Of a stretch of DNA of 64,000 nt, positions 23,165-35,154 are shown piece after piece; the stretch's first letter is position 1, and the number at the start of each line of letters is the position of its first letter. The DNA comes from Thelephora terrestris (lineage: Eukaryota; Basidiomycota; Agaricomycetes; Thelephorales; Thelephoraceae). Where the stretch lies: positions 806,001-870,000 of the forward strand of contig WIUZ02000014.1 in NCBI GenBank assembly GCA_015956445.1, read 5' to 3'. Position numbers and translations under genes: made by a program. The notes below the pieces were generated by a model. That model ran no database searches and was not told the DNA's origin. It saw nothing but the letters and a program-made list of their open reading frames with translations.

Positions 23165-25550
23165 ATGATCATGTCCATACTGTCTATTATTCTCCTCGCC
23201 GCCTCGTTCCCCATCGACATCGCTCGCGCCGCCCCATGGCACACTGTACACGCAAGGCAATCAAACGGTAGCGGCAACAACAACAACAACAATAATAATA
23301 ACAACAACGGAGGGCTTTCCTCCTCTGTCTGGGTGTGTGCACCTCCCTGTCTTTACAATTTGCGACGGCGCTGAACATGACTCTTTCTTTGGCATGTTTA
23401 GATTCCGGTCGTCTTCATTGGAGGCCTATTCCTCCTTAGCGCTGTATGGGTGCTCCAGAAGAAGATGACGGGAGGGAGTACAAATGCCAGTGGAAATGCA
23501 GTTCCGAACTCCACTGTTACCGGTCAGACTCGTGAATTGACAGCAGAAGACCTCGCCAGCGGTACACGCCCCACCAACACCAGGAGACAGCGGCGACCTC
23601 GTCGCACCCCTAGCCAAGTCTCAACCAGATCTCTTCCAGCCTATATGAAGGAGCCTGGGGACAACGAAGTCGTTATATACCGGTATGCGCTCATAAACTC
23701 CCGTACTTGGGTCATCTCTCATTCGATTATACATGAGCAGCGGTCTAGAAGACATGGACGAAGAGACGGAAGGAGAACTTCATAATGCACAGAACTCTAC
23801 GACCACAACCGCCGACATGTCAATGGACACCGGGCGTACCGACCGTGACTCTCATGACGATACCCATGCCCTCTTGCAATTCCGCACCGACTCCCCAGAG
23901 TTGATGCGACACAGTGTTCACTTAACTCGGGGCAGCTACGATCACCACGGCTCGGACGACAGCCACGCTCGGCTTATTGACGTCCAAAGGGGAGAGGCAC
24001 CGGCCTATGAAACCATTGATCTCAACGCGACAGAAGGTCCTGTGACCGCTCACGGCCACCAGAATTCTCAGTCTGCTGGAGTGTCAGGCTTCTTTAGCCG
24101 GTTTATGCCACAGCGGGGGAACAACGGCAACTCAAGCGAATTGACAACCCTGTCACCTCCATCGGACTCCCTGAATCCTATCATCCCTTCTTCACACTCT
24201 CGTGAACCTTCCGCCCAATCCGGAACGTCCGGTGTTGCCTCTGCAGATTCGCACGATTTGCCAAGGAGATCCCATGCCGACAGAACTCATCGGAACAACA
24301 ACTCGAGCACAGGCTCTGTATTCACCCTCTTTTCCAGAACGATACCGAGAAACCACGATGACGGCCCATTGACTTCACCTTCGACTCTTTCCCTTAACTC
24401 GATCTCACCTCCCCTCACTCACACCGCTACCCGCACCGAATTTACTTACCCCCGTACTGGACCAACATCCGAACAAGTCAAATTCCTTTCTTCCAAAGAG
24501 ACATTTGGCAGGTTCGGTGTCCCGTACGGACCAGATGCCATTGCGTTTGCTGCTTCGTCATCAAGACTAGATCTCCCGCCGGACTTCGATTCAGAGCACC
24601 GCCCGAGTTTCAGTGACCTTTTAGCTACACCTGACGACGGACTTGCATCCAACCTGAGGAGATCGACGAGCGCGGGGAGGCTCAGTACCGATGATCATTC
24701 AGATCTTGGGGGATTTGCATTACCCGAATCCGCGGAACCGTCCCAAGATCGCTCTCTGACGGATCTCGATCAACCACCCTCAATGCGGGAATTGACTCCA
24801 GACCTCGAGGTTGACGCCATTCCGCCTCCGTTGCGGGACCCGTTGTCGAAACAGAAATCTACCCCAAACCTTGGCGTGGGCCACCCTTCCCTGTTAAAAC
24901 CTGCTTTGAAATCAAAATCGATATCTAACCTTCAAAAGGATGGAGGCGGAAGCCTGCTACCACGATCTGCTTCCGCCGCGGGTTCTTACCTGACCGTGGA
25001 GAGCTTCCAGACTGCTCAGGATGACGGAGATGCCTCCGTACCCTTCCAGTCCCTAGGTCCACTCCCGCAGATCACGGTTCAAATGCCGTCGAATAACCCA
25101 AGTTCGGTAAATTTGGTTGAGGAGGGGAGTGATAGCGAGGCGGAGTTCTTTGATGGTGAAGAAGACATGGAAGGCAGTGAGGGTATGCAGAGCGTCAGAG
25201 GTCGAGGGGATAAAGCTCAGAGAGTTCCTTCGCTCAACGAGGGGCATCAATCGCACGCTCAAGGACGGGGCCAGGAGGTGATCAAGGAGGGTGATACTCC
25301 AAGCCGGAGGATACAAAACTCCCGCGCCTACACTTTGTCAACGAACTCTGATTCTGACGATGGGAGTGACGCTGATACTCACTCTCAGCACACGGGGGTC
25401 GGCAAAGCGGCGGATATGGAACCCAGGCATACACAGCGTTTGCACGGAATGATGGACCCGGAGATGGTCGCCATCACACTCAAAAAGACCTCTCCAAATT
25501 CGACGAAGGCAGCCGTAGAGACGTCCCGGACGACCACCATCGAGGCTTAG
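23165..25550 (+). CDS. Single-pass membrane protein with a long Ser-rich cytoplasmic tail
   Basis: Three exons (23165-23332, 23402-23682, 23741-25550) give 752 residues. An N-terminal signal peptide (MIMSILSIILLAASFPIDIA) is followed by a short luminal segment with an 11-residue Asn run, then a membrane span (IPVVFIGGLFLLSAVWVLQ) and a basic stop-transfer region. The rest, about 640 residues, is Ser/Thr/Asp-rich and probably disordered. It carries LPAYMKEPGDNEVVIYR just after the membrane and EAPAYETID further on; both are PY-like motifs that could bind WW-domain ubiquitin ligases (inference). The arrangement suggests a cell-surface or endomembrane adaptor or sensor. I recognise no family name. 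Confidence 0.78.
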
Positions 25551-26861
25551 GCTAGGGCCCGAAGCTCTTTTCACCCCCTCTCTTCGTTACATCCCGCATG
25601 TCATCAACTGATGTGCAGCCCCTCAACACTGCCAGACCCACGTACGCGACATCTTGTTCACACCTCATCATCCCCTATCACTTCTACCTACCACCGGCTC
25701 GTGTCCTTGTTTCATCCTTCCTGCCTACGTGTAATTTCGTGCTGCCGTCTACTGAATGAAATTGTTCTTATTACACATACTTATGTATTTCGGGGCAATT
25801 GCCTCTTTCCCAGCTTGCTTGATTATCTATTTATTTTCTTTGCTGCATTTATCCCTCGCATTGTGTTAGTTCTTTAGATGTCAATTACGAACGAGATTGA
25901 CGATGTCATGCCCTATATGAGGCGGCCTATCATTTCGAGGACTCTTTCGCTCTGCCTCCTGCCCAGCTTCCTTTGTCTTAAGCTCGCATGCACTCACTCG
26001 TTGGCAAGCTTGCCGCGACCGGGAAGTCGAAGAGGACCGCAGAATGAACACAGGAGTTTCCCTCGCGATTGCGCTCCCCGATGGTGTACTGTTTTGCAAT
26101 CTGGGCGCCCATTTTGATAAAGCCCTCTCTCCGCGGACCATGCAAATCAATTGGCCAGGATCGTATTTCTTGGTTTGCACCCAAAACCTTACCACGGGCC
26201 CACTCATTCGCCCGTCACAATCTAGGACTGAGGAAGTCCCATTCTTGTTTCAGTTCCCACGCCTGCAATGGTCCTCGGCACGACCAACCAGGCATCAAAA
26301 GTCAGGACAGCACAGGCGTACGTGATCCCCCGGTCCTTAACTGCAGACGCGAGGATTAACAGCCGCCCTATTATCCATGCCCCTTCAGTGTCTTGAGCTT
26401 CTTTGTGTCTCTATTGAACTGACGCGCTTGTAACTTACTGATTCAGAAAGTGATCGTCGATCCATAGGTGGAAACTGGTGGGTAAAACGGCGGGTGGAGC
26501 CAAGCGGACAGGCCAGGAGTTCCCTGAGTGGCTCCGAGGGCTCCAGAGGACGCTCAACCGGACAACGTTTGGCGAAGAGAGGACTTGCCAGGGACTCTCA
26601 CGGAAGGGTATAATGACCTACTTTCTGTCAGAAGATTCCCGACGCAGGGCTATTACATTGATTGTGGACTACTGGTGTCTCAGTCCCCATGAATCAAGTG
26701 TCAATAACTACGCCTCCTTACATTCTACTTACTCCAAGAAAAGTCGTTGCCGTGCGCTATCGGCGACTACCGGACACTTGGGGCGATGCACTCTGTATCA
26801 GCTCCGAACGGTCCCCACGAGTCCAATTGAGTTAACCTAGGGCGGAGGTGATTGAAGACCT
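25551..26861. other. Stretch without a recognisable gene
   Basis: The T-rich start is probably the 3' UTR of the membrane-protein gene. Several short frames occur, none with a domain. Confidence 0.4.
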
Positions 26862-28528
26862 TTCATTTCCACCAATACGCCGTCGCTTTATTGTGATATC
26901 CCTTGAACCTCCCCTTCGCGACTCTCCGGGCTCGTGATCGGCGAGGCACAGGGTGTCCCGTGGATATCGGGGGTGGAGCTTGAGGCCTTGCGCGAGGTCG
27001 TTCAGTTCATTTCGTATTACCCGACGGCGATCTGCTGCAACCCGGCACGGATAAGAGGGCCAGGAAAGTGCCATATTTCTAACCCCCCCTTTGACCTCCA
27101 TACGCTCCTACCGTCCATTCCGGATTCCCATCTTACGAAATATGTTTCTCAGTGCCAAAGTTCCGTATGTGCCACCTTCTTCAGATATTGTTTGAGTTCT
27201 TATCGCAACCACCCCAAGCCCACCTCCTCCCCTCAGGTACGAGCCGATCTGGGATATCAGTTATACTGCAGGCCCATTGACGGATCACTTCTCTTTAGCG
27301 CTGCCGGAGGAGAACGTCCTCTTCCACCCATAGGCATTGCGTACGCGGCTGGTGCGGTCTACTGATACCTGGGCTAATAGCTACTACAGTGTCATGGGCG
27401 CGACAGGAAGCGGAAAGACCTCGGTGAGGACTACACACCGTTGATATGTCTGTGAGCTGACCCCTAGTTTCTAGTTCATCAACGCTGCCAGCGGTTCACA
27501 CCTTCGTGTCGGAAATAACTTGAAGTCATGTACTGCAGAAGTCGAAATCGCCGAGGAATTCACCCTTGACGGGCGACGAGTGCTCCTCATCGATACCCCC
27601 GGCTTCGACGATACCAACGTGAGCGACGCCGAAATCCTAGAAAAGATTGCTGCATTCTTGGCGGTAACGTGAGTACGATTATTCACCTGTGGATATTATT
27701 TACCCAAGCTGGGCTAGGTACAAGAGCGGGTCCAAACTCGCTGGAATCATTTACGTCCATCGCATCTCCGATGAGCGATTTACCGGGGTATCCGTGCGAA
27801 ACTTCAAGATGTTCCGACAACTTTGCGGAGACTCGACGCTGAAGAACGTCGTTTTCGTGACGAATATGTGGGGGAAGGTTGAGGATGCCCTTGGAGCAGC
27901 TCGTGAAAAGGAACTCGCCGAAGTTTACTTCAGACCGGCTCTCGAAAAAGACGCACAGCTCGCCCGTCATCACAATACCCCACAGTCCGCACACGAAATC
28001 ATTCGCCGTATCATGCAGAACAACCCCGCCCCCCTCCTGATCCAGCGAGAGCTCGTTGACGAAGGCAAAGATATCAAACAGACATCAGCCGGTGTGGCTG
28101 TCAACGAAGAGCTCACCAAGGCGATGGAACGCCATGAAGCCGAGATGAACGCCCTTCGTGAGGATATGCGTCAAGCGCTTGAGGAGAAGGACGAATGGAT
28201 GCGGAAGGAATTGGAGGAAGAGAGTCGTAAGCTGAAGACACAGGTGGATAAGATGAGAACGGAGATGGCGAACATGGCAACCAAATACAACGAAGAACGG
28301 ATGAAGACGGAGCAAGCGATGCGGCGGATGCAAGAGCAGGGGGTCCAGGAGAGGCAGAAAGCTTATGAAGAGCACATGAAGCAGATTGAGGAGCTCAGAG
28401 CCGAGCTTGAGAGGAACACCAACGCTACTGCTGGTGAGCGTGAAGAGCTGCTACGACGGATCCACGAACTGGAGTGCCGATGGGATTCTCGTCCTCGGGG
28501 AGGCGGAAAGGGGTGTATCATCATCTAG
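26862..28528 (+). repeat. Tandem duplication, copy 1 (GTPase plus upstream region)
   Basis: This segment matches 29155-30823 from a block reading ATTTCCACC through the whole GTPase gene. The upstream halves are clearly diverged, while the coding halves are close, so the duplication is direct and the coding part is under constraint or conversion. Confidence 0.85.
27142..28528 (+). CDS. GIMAP/AIG1-like P-loop GTPase A with CaaX tail (396 aa)
   Basis: Five exons (27142-27189, 27237-27340, 27390-27423, 27475-27668, 27718-28528). The 34-nt third exon encodes the Walker A loop (VMGATGSGKTS). Next come the switch region with LLIDTPGFDDTNVSD (G3) and VVFVTNMWGKV at the place of G4. A helical linker and an amphipathic coiled coil (KAMERHEAEMNALREDMRQA onward) fill the C-terminal half. 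The last four residues are CIII, a CaaX box whose final Ile favours geranylgeranylation. The protein should bind GTP, dimerise through the coil and sit on membranes by prenylation; all three are inferences from motifs. The two N-terminal exons are less certain than the rest. Confidence 0.85.
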
Positions 28529-29154
28529 TAGTGGTCTGTAGAGAGTCTGGTACGCACTGGCGATCGAAGTGTTTCCCTGGCAAGGGTCGATAACTCATGT
28601 TGACCATGCTGTACTATTCATGGTCCATTTTCTGGGCAGTGCGATGCAATGCGATAACGTTATAACCCTTCGATGTGCTACGCAAACGCGGCGGAGTGGC
28701 AGCGATGTAGTCCGAGGTCACGTTTTCGGCCGTTGAAAACGTGGGGCACGCGGAGTTTGCCCCTGCAGCACGATGGACTACGATGGAACGTCCAGCAGCC
28801 ACCCTACATTCATACGCCTTCATAAACTGAGCTTCCTTTGCTATCTCCATTGGACCACACTTCTGGCTTGCTGGTGTTCCTGGCATTGCCTGGTAATTTC
28901 CGTAGCACCCCCATGCACTGTACAGCACGGACAATAGTGCCGGTGGGTATCGACCCCCGCCAAGCCCGTCACCAACACACACCACAGTAATCCGGCTGTA
29001 AATTCTTCGGGACCGCCTCGTCTCCGCGAGTAACCGACACAATCGTCCATGCTTTCCTCCGGCATTTATTGTGAAGACCCGCTCGCGTGTACATCATTCG
29101 GAATCGGTGTGCACCCGGGAGGCTGAACAAGGTTTCCAACATTCGGTGGATTCC
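28529..29154. other. Spacer between the two tandem GTPase copies
   Basis: No gene is recognised. Open frames on the minus strand lack domains. Confidence 0.4.
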
Positions 29155-30823
29155 CATCATTTCCACCGAAATGCCGTCCCTTCATCAGGATATCCCGTCG
29201 TACCTCCCCTTCTCAATTCTCCTGGCTCATGGTAGCTGACGATCAGGGTGGCCCGTGGGCGCCGAGCGTGAAGCTTGGGGCTTGAAGCCTCGTTTAATGT
29301 ATCTTTGGTCACGCGACAGAGATCTGCTGTAATCTGGCACGCATAAGAGGGCCGGGAGAAAGCCATACCTTCTTACCCCCTTTGACCCCTTGGACACTCC
29401 TACCATCCAGCCCGACGTACCATCTTACGGAGAATGTTTCCCAATGTCAAAGTTCCGTATGTACCACCTTCAGACATCGTTTGAGTGCTTATCGTGACCG
29501 CCCCAAGCCCACCCCCTCCCCTCAGGTACGAGCTGATCTGGATCCTTGGCCATAACGCAGGTCCATTGATGGATCACTACTCTTTAGAGATGCTGGAGGA
29601 CAACATTCTCTTCCGCCCATAGGCATTGCGTACGTGACTGGTATGGGTTACTGGCACTTAAGCTAATGACTACTACAGTGTCATGGGCGCAACAGGAAGC
29701 GGAAAGTCTTCTGTGAGGACAACACGCTATTGATACGTCCGAGAGCTGATCCATGATTTCTAGTTCATCAACACTGCCAGCGGTTCACACCTTCGCGTCG
29801 GGAAAAACTTGAAATCATGCACTGCAGAAGTCGAGGTCGCCGACTTCATCCTTGACGGGCGACAGGTCATCCTCATCGACACTCCCGGCTTCGACGATAC
29901 AAACGTGAGCGACGCCGAAATTTTGAAAAAGATTGCTGCATTCTTGGCGGTAACGTGAGTGAAATCGCTCACCTGTGGATATTATTGACCCACGCTGGGC
30001 TAGGTACAAGAGCGGGTCTAGGCTCGCTGGGATCATTTACATTCATCGCATTTCCGATGATCGATTTACCGGGATATCCGTACGAAACTTCAAGATGTTT
30101 CGACAGCTTTGTGGAGACTCGACGCTGAAGAACGTCGTTCTCGTGACAAATATGTGGGGGAGGGTCGAGAAGGATGTCGGGGAGGCTCACGAAAAAGAAC
30201 TCGCTGAAGTTTACTTCAGACCGGCTCTCGAAAAGGACGCACAGCTCGCCCGTCATCACAACACCACGCAGTCCGCGCATGAAATCCTTCGGCGTATCAT
30301 GAAGAACGACCCCGCCCCCCTCCTGATCCAGCGAGAGCTCGTTGACGAAGGCAAAGATATCAAGCATACATCAGCCGGTGTGGCTGTCAACGAAGAGCTT
30401 AACAAGGCGATGAAACGCCATGAAGCCGAGATGGACGCCCTTCGTGAGGATATGCGCCAAGCGCTCGAAGAGAAGGACGAATGGATGAGGAAGGAATTGG
30501 AAAAAGAAGCTTCTAAGCTCAAGGTACAGATGGATAGGGTGAGGATGGACGCGGTAACAATGGCAGCTAAATACGACGAGGAACGGAAGAGGATGGAGCA
30601 GGCGATGCAGCGGATGCAAGAGCAGGCCGTCCAGGAGAGGCAGAAGGCTCATGAAGAGCACACGATACAGATCAACGAGCTCAGAGCCAAGCTTGAGGGG
30701 AACACCAACACTTCTGCAAGCGAGCGAGAAGAACTGCTGCGACGGATCCACGAACTGGAGTCTCAGCAGATCTTTACTACCGGCCCCTCGAGAAATTTCT
30801 GGGATCGGTGTGTTGTCATGTAG
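29155..30823 (+). repeat. Tandem duplication, copy 2 (GTPase plus upstream region)
   Basis: Partner of 26862-28528, in the same orientation about 2.3 kb downstream. Confidence 0.85.
29434..30823 (+). CDS. GIMAP/AIG1-like P-loop GTPase B with CaaX tail
   Basis: Close tandem paralogue of the gene at 27142. The core exons are clear: the Walker A exon 29679-29712 (VMGATGSGKSS), the switch exon 29764-29954 (ILIDTPGFDDTNVSD) and the long last exon 30004-30823 with VVLVTNMWGRV and a coiled coil. It ends in CVVM, a CaaX box whose Met favours farnesylation. The N-terminal part is doubtful: the equivalent of paralogue exon 2 (from 29526) meets a TAA after nine codons, so either splicing differs or the 5' end is damaged. 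The start at 29434 is taken from alignment with the paralogue. Confidence 0.75.
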
Positions 30824-31432
30824 CTAACCGCACTGTCAGAGTCACAACCGAAAGTTTTCTCCCTGTAATTCACTGCGCGTTGCTAGTCTTCCACCGGTGT
30901 GCTACATGAAGTAGTCCAAGGGTCAATTTTAGGACCCTCAAAATCGGTACGCCATCGCCTAGATCTTGTGGTCACCGGCAGCACCTACTGGGAAAGATCT
31001 ACCCCATCCAATGATAATCATTAACACATGGGTTGAGTGTCTACGGACTTCCAGGGCCACGCGCCTATCACTCTTGACTGCGGAGGTTGACAACCTCCCT
31101 ACCTCATGTAGATCTCGCCATTCGACGGCCAGCTCAATGGACTGATCCACGAGCTCCGTTCTGCATGCATAATGTGCACCTTTCTCGCTGCATGACCTGG
31201 GCTTATCTGTAACAGATTAAATCTGACGTTAACTAGGCAATGTGATCCGAGAGAAATGAAAATACTTCCCGTAGAAGTTGCCGTTCAATCTGATGTCTGC
31301 CCTCATGGCCTCGTCCTCGCCCCCTCCACATAATGCCCGTGCGTCAGGCACGAGGCAGACCACCCCCGGACAGGACATCCGTATAACAGGCCGTCTGCCA
31401 GCTGATAACAGCTCTCTTCGCTCCTTCACGAA
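30824..31432. other. Intergenic stretch before GTPase C
   Basis: No coding feature is recognised. It presumably holds the 3' UTR of GTPase B and the promoter of the next gene. Confidence 0.4.
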
Positions 31433-32929
31433 ATGTCTGTGCCCGTTCCAGGGTTCATGATGAACACCTCAAGGAAGATATACGATGAGGTCCACTCATC
31501 TGTGAAGAATCTCCAAAGGTCGACACCACCATCGCCCTCGACTTCTGTCGGTCTGCGCCGTCCACCCCCAGCACTACTCTCCTCCCCCAAAGGTAGAACA
31601 AAGGATCGGGCGTACGTAGCTCCTTCACAGGGGTCATACACTCCCGAAGTAAAAATCCTGTATGTTTTACTCATGTCCTCCCGGTCAAACCGGACCCTTT
31701 GCGCTTCGACCAATCTCACCTCCCGCTGATAGTGTCATGGGTGCGACGGGTAGCGGAAAGTCAACTGTGTGTCGCATTTTTGCTGTGTTACCAAGAAAAC
31801 TTACCAGATATCTCCGTCGTTCATAAAGTTCATCAACCTTGTCAGTGGGTCAGGCTTCGACGTTGGCAAAGGACTGCGATCTTGCACGAACAGTGTGCAA
31901 GTGGCAGGGGCGTTCAATCTTGATGGCCGTCGCGTCGTTTTGATCGATACACCGGGATTCAACGATACCACGCAAAGCGATACGGAAATACTTCGGACGA
32001 TCGTTGCCTTCCTCGGGGCCTCGTGAGTAACACACGACCTGATCCATCTTCAGCCTCTGACACACCGAAATCTCGATATCCCCGTCCCCATCGTTCTGGC
32101 TTCTGCGCACAGGTACGAACAAGGTGACACGCTCGCTGGTATCCTCTACTTTCACCGAATCTCGGATCTCAGAATGAGTGGGACCCAGACGAGAAACTTC
32201 AGGATGTTTCAGAACCTCTGCGGTGATGTTGCACTGCAAAATGTCGTCATCGTGACCAATATGTGGAGCAGAGTTGAGCTGGAAGTCGGTCAGGCTCGTG
32301 AAGCGGAATTGAGGGAGGATGACATGTTCTTCAAACCTGCCCTTTCGAGGGGTGCCAAGATGGCTCGGCACGAGGACACCAATTCCTCCGCTAACGAAAT
32401 CATCCGTCTCCTCATCAATAACCGCCCGCTGCCGCTGCAGATCCAGAAGGAGCTCATCGAAGAACATAAAGATATTCTCGAGACGAGCGCTGGACAGGAG
32501 CTAAATCAAGAGCTAAATGATGAGATCAGGAAGCACCAAGAAGACGTACGCAACCTCACGGAGGAGATGGAACAGGCTACGAGGGACAAGGACGAAGAGA
32601 CGAGGGTTGAGCTGGAGAATGAGACTAGAAGGGTACGCGAGCAGATGCGGCGGTTCGAGGAGGAGGCTCAGAGGCTGGAGTCTGAGTACCGGAGGGAGAG
32701 GGGGCAGTTTCAGTTAGAGCTCGCGGAACTGGAGAGAGAGAGGCGGAAAGGATACCATTGCGCCGAATATCCGCTGCAGACCCAACCCTACCATTTCACT
32801 CCCACCATCGGACTCGGAGAGCAAATTGTGGACGCGTCAGGGCGATTTGCTGAAAAGGTGGTGTCTCGGGGGGTCGCCTCTGTGAAAAATCTCACTCGAA
32901 GCGTTGGAAAAAAGCTGTCGGGGTTTTGA
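31433..32929 (+). CDS. GIMAP/AIG1-like P-loop GTPase C with basic amphipathic tail (423 aa)
   Basis: Exons 31433-31659, 31733-31766, 31829-32022 and 32113-32929. The N-terminal 70 residues are Ser/Pro-rich and unique to this copy. The 34-nt second exon again encodes the Walker A loop (VMGATGSGKST); then VVLIDTPGFNDTTQSD (G3) and VVIVTNMWSRV (G4 position). A strongly charged coiled coil follows. Unlike its neighbours it has no CaaX box: it ends in a basic, amphipathic stretch (SRGVASVKNLTRSVGKKLSG) that could lie on a membrane surface. Function is unknown; nucleotide binding and dimerisation are inferred. The start is the first in-frame ATG after an upstream stop. Confidence 0.85.
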
Positions 32930-34314
32930 ACTCGGACTTTCCTGCCGACATTGGAAAACTATTAAGCTGATGGGGCCAAGAGTCATGGACTCGACGTTCC
33001 ATTTTTCTTTTAGGTTTCCTGGCGGCTCATCGTACATAACATATACATCGCTTGATCTGTGATTTCCCATTGCGTATTTTGGCTCCTCGAACTCTTGGGG
33101 AAACCATGGATGCCTTGAAAATTGTCCAGAGAACAAAACGATTGGTTCCACGGTGGCTGGTACTCACAACGACGAGTTGGTGGGGGTTTCGATATGTATG
33201 AACAGACGAGCAGACGAGCAGTCGCGAGTCCAGTTGAGTTGAGTTGATGCACGTTAGACACCCACGTCTCTGGTGATAAAATGGTTGTTCGTGGGTCGTG
33301 TTTTCTGAATATTTGAGGGCTTGAGTTGCAAAGTGAGGGTTCGCACACCGTGATGGCGAGGGGGCGTGTAATGTTTTGGACGGCCTTTGCGATCACTCCG
33401 CTGTCTCCATAGATATCCAAGAAATATATTTAGTTTTTTACGCTCAGTTTGTACATAAGATGCGTGGCGAAGAGCGAACGTTCTTGGCGGAAGCCCACAG
33501 GGCTTTCTGGCTGCGGGATGCGGAATCTTGACGTCTGAGGCAGCTGAGTAGGAAGGTGGTTCCAAAGGGTGGCCAGGGAGTGTGAGGGTTCCAGCACCGA
33601 TGAAGATCTTCAAGATCATGTGGGGACCGGCAACCTGCGCGTGCTCATTTGAAATTGGCTCCCCAGTGAGAAGTCCTCTGGCTTCCTCTGGTCAATTTTC
33701 CAGCCCGTCCAAAGTGCATGCGTCGGATTAGATACACGGAAATAATATGTGGCGTGGCCGTGCATCGATTCTTGGTTTTAATTTTCTACGAAGGCAATAC
33801 CCTGCGTGAAATCACCATACTGGTGGTCATCAAAAGGCTACCCATACTCAGGTGTTGGGGGTGCTATAGGTGTCGAATTTCGCCGTAGTCTGGGTGGCCA
33901 AATGTCACACCCCGCACTGCACTCGACGTTGTTAGTGTATCTCACATCAGTCTCAAGTTACACAGTCTTTATCCCCATAGACCATTATATCCGAGTTACA
34001 GCCGCTGCGTTCAAGGGAGAACTGTGGCGCACACCCCTGTTGGGCGGAGTCGCCTTGCTCGATTCGATCACTAAGATTCGCAGAAAACCCTCAATTTCTG
34101 TCGTCCGAGATACTCTCCCAGAAGACCACACCATGAAATAAAAGTCTACAGTACCCCCGAATGCTACATGTTTTTAATTTGAGTCTGGTGTATGGCAGTC
34201 TAGATAAATTTAGCTTCGAAAGTTACGGAACGAACTCGGTGTGTGGGAATTCACGCGCGGGATCAAATTTTGGCGGAGGGTTGCCGGTCCCCACAAGATG
34301 GCGTGCGGGGATGA
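32930..34314. other. 1.4-kb stretch without a recognisable gene
   Basis: Open frames up to 136 codons on both strands show no domain or splice logic. Confidence 0.4.
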
Positions 34315-34763
34315 AAATAAGGCATAGGGCCGGCGAGCGGCAGAGCCCGGGACGTTTCGCGATGGTCTCGACTCTCACCCCTCCATGAAGCCAGATCAAC
34401 ATCTCTGGGCATATATTTTGACGGAAATGCGATGGATTCTGCACATATAATACAAAATTGTTCACTACAGAAAAAGGACCACCTGTACCACGATGTGTAA
34501 CATGTTTCCAAGATAGCAATTATACCCTCGAAGACGTTGGGCTCGTTCTCAAGCCTCCGCCGTTTGATGCAAGCTCATATACATAGATCAAGCCTGGGCT
34601 TTCACCGCGCGTGATTGAAGGTTTGAGCAAAGGCGAAGGTGATGAACATGAGGGCCGTGTTGGTGACGAGTGCGAAGGTTTGGTTTGGGGGGTGTTGGGC
34701 ACGCGTGACATAGGATAGACAACGGTGAATAGCGTTATAGACCCGGTACTTACGTCCCGGGAA
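34315..34763. repeat. Left arm of a long inverted repeat
   Basis: The reverse complement matches 35155-35717 over nearly its whole length with few differences. Arm ends share GCCTTATTT at the outside and CCCGGGACGTAAG at the inside. A spacer of about 390 bp separates the arms. Confidence 0.85.
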
Positions 34764-34850
34764 CGTTCGTGTAGATGGTTTTGAGAGCTGCCAGGAACGC
34801 CCCGAAGAGTGTGAGCACGAGGCCCCAAAGTGTGAAATTGAACCATCACA
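34600..34850 (-). pseudogene. Fragment resembling a sugar-phosphate/nucleotide-sugar transporter
   Basis: The minus strand reads LWGLVLTLFGAFLAALKTIY, which resembles a membrane helix of triose-phosphate-transporter-family proteins, up to a GTAAGT donor. A second hydrophobic stretch (TFALVTNTALMFITFAFA) follows after an intron-like gap. No start, stop or complete domain is present, so it is a scrap, partly inside the left arm of the inverted repeat. The family call rests on short motifs. Confidence 0.35.
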
Positions 34851-34856
34851 GCCTGC

Positions 34857-34932
34857 CTTGAGCTCCCAGGGATCAAACCTGCGGATGTCGAAATTCAATT
34901 GCATGACGACAAGCTCATCATTTCCGGAAGAC
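34857..34932 (+). pseudogene. HSP20/alpha-crystallin fragment
   Basis: A 25-codon plus-strand frame reads LELPGIKPADVEIQLHDDKL followed by IISG, the start of the alpha-crystallin domain of small heat-shock proteins. Nothing before or after continues the domain. It sits in the loop of the inverted repeat next to an unrelated transporter-like scrap. Confidence 0.6.
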
Positions 34933-34984
34933 GTCCGGCACCCCAGCTTTCTGGGCCGAGCGCCACCTACCCGGTCCAAGATCG

Positions 34985-35115
34985 GCTGACACAGGCTTCA
35001 GGCGGTGTTCGTGCTATGGCCTCGGGTTGTAATGCGTCTGGCAGACACACGAAGAGCCTCGGGGGAGGGAAGAGAGAGGCAGAGGGCGTGATCCGGCATG
35101 AGTTTCCTTTCTGAG
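34985..35115 (-). repeat. Dispersed segment shared with 38690-38830
   Basis: The reverse complement matches the sequence just upstream of the kinase pseudogene at 38832 (both contain a TGTGTGTCTG core flanked by similar sequence). It is probably the 5' remnant of another kinase copy. Confidence 0.6.
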
Positions 35116-35154
35116 GACATTTCCCCAACCCTCCGCCACGCCGCGCCTCTAGTA

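Noticed and set aside
31278-31460. Upstream in-frame start for GTPase C at about 31290
   Set aside because: That frame differs from the GTPase C frame and meets a stop. The ATG at 31433 gives the continuous model.
33806-34141. A 111-codon plus-strand frame next to the inverted repeat
   Set aside because: No recognisable motif, no relatives in the window and no splice evidence.
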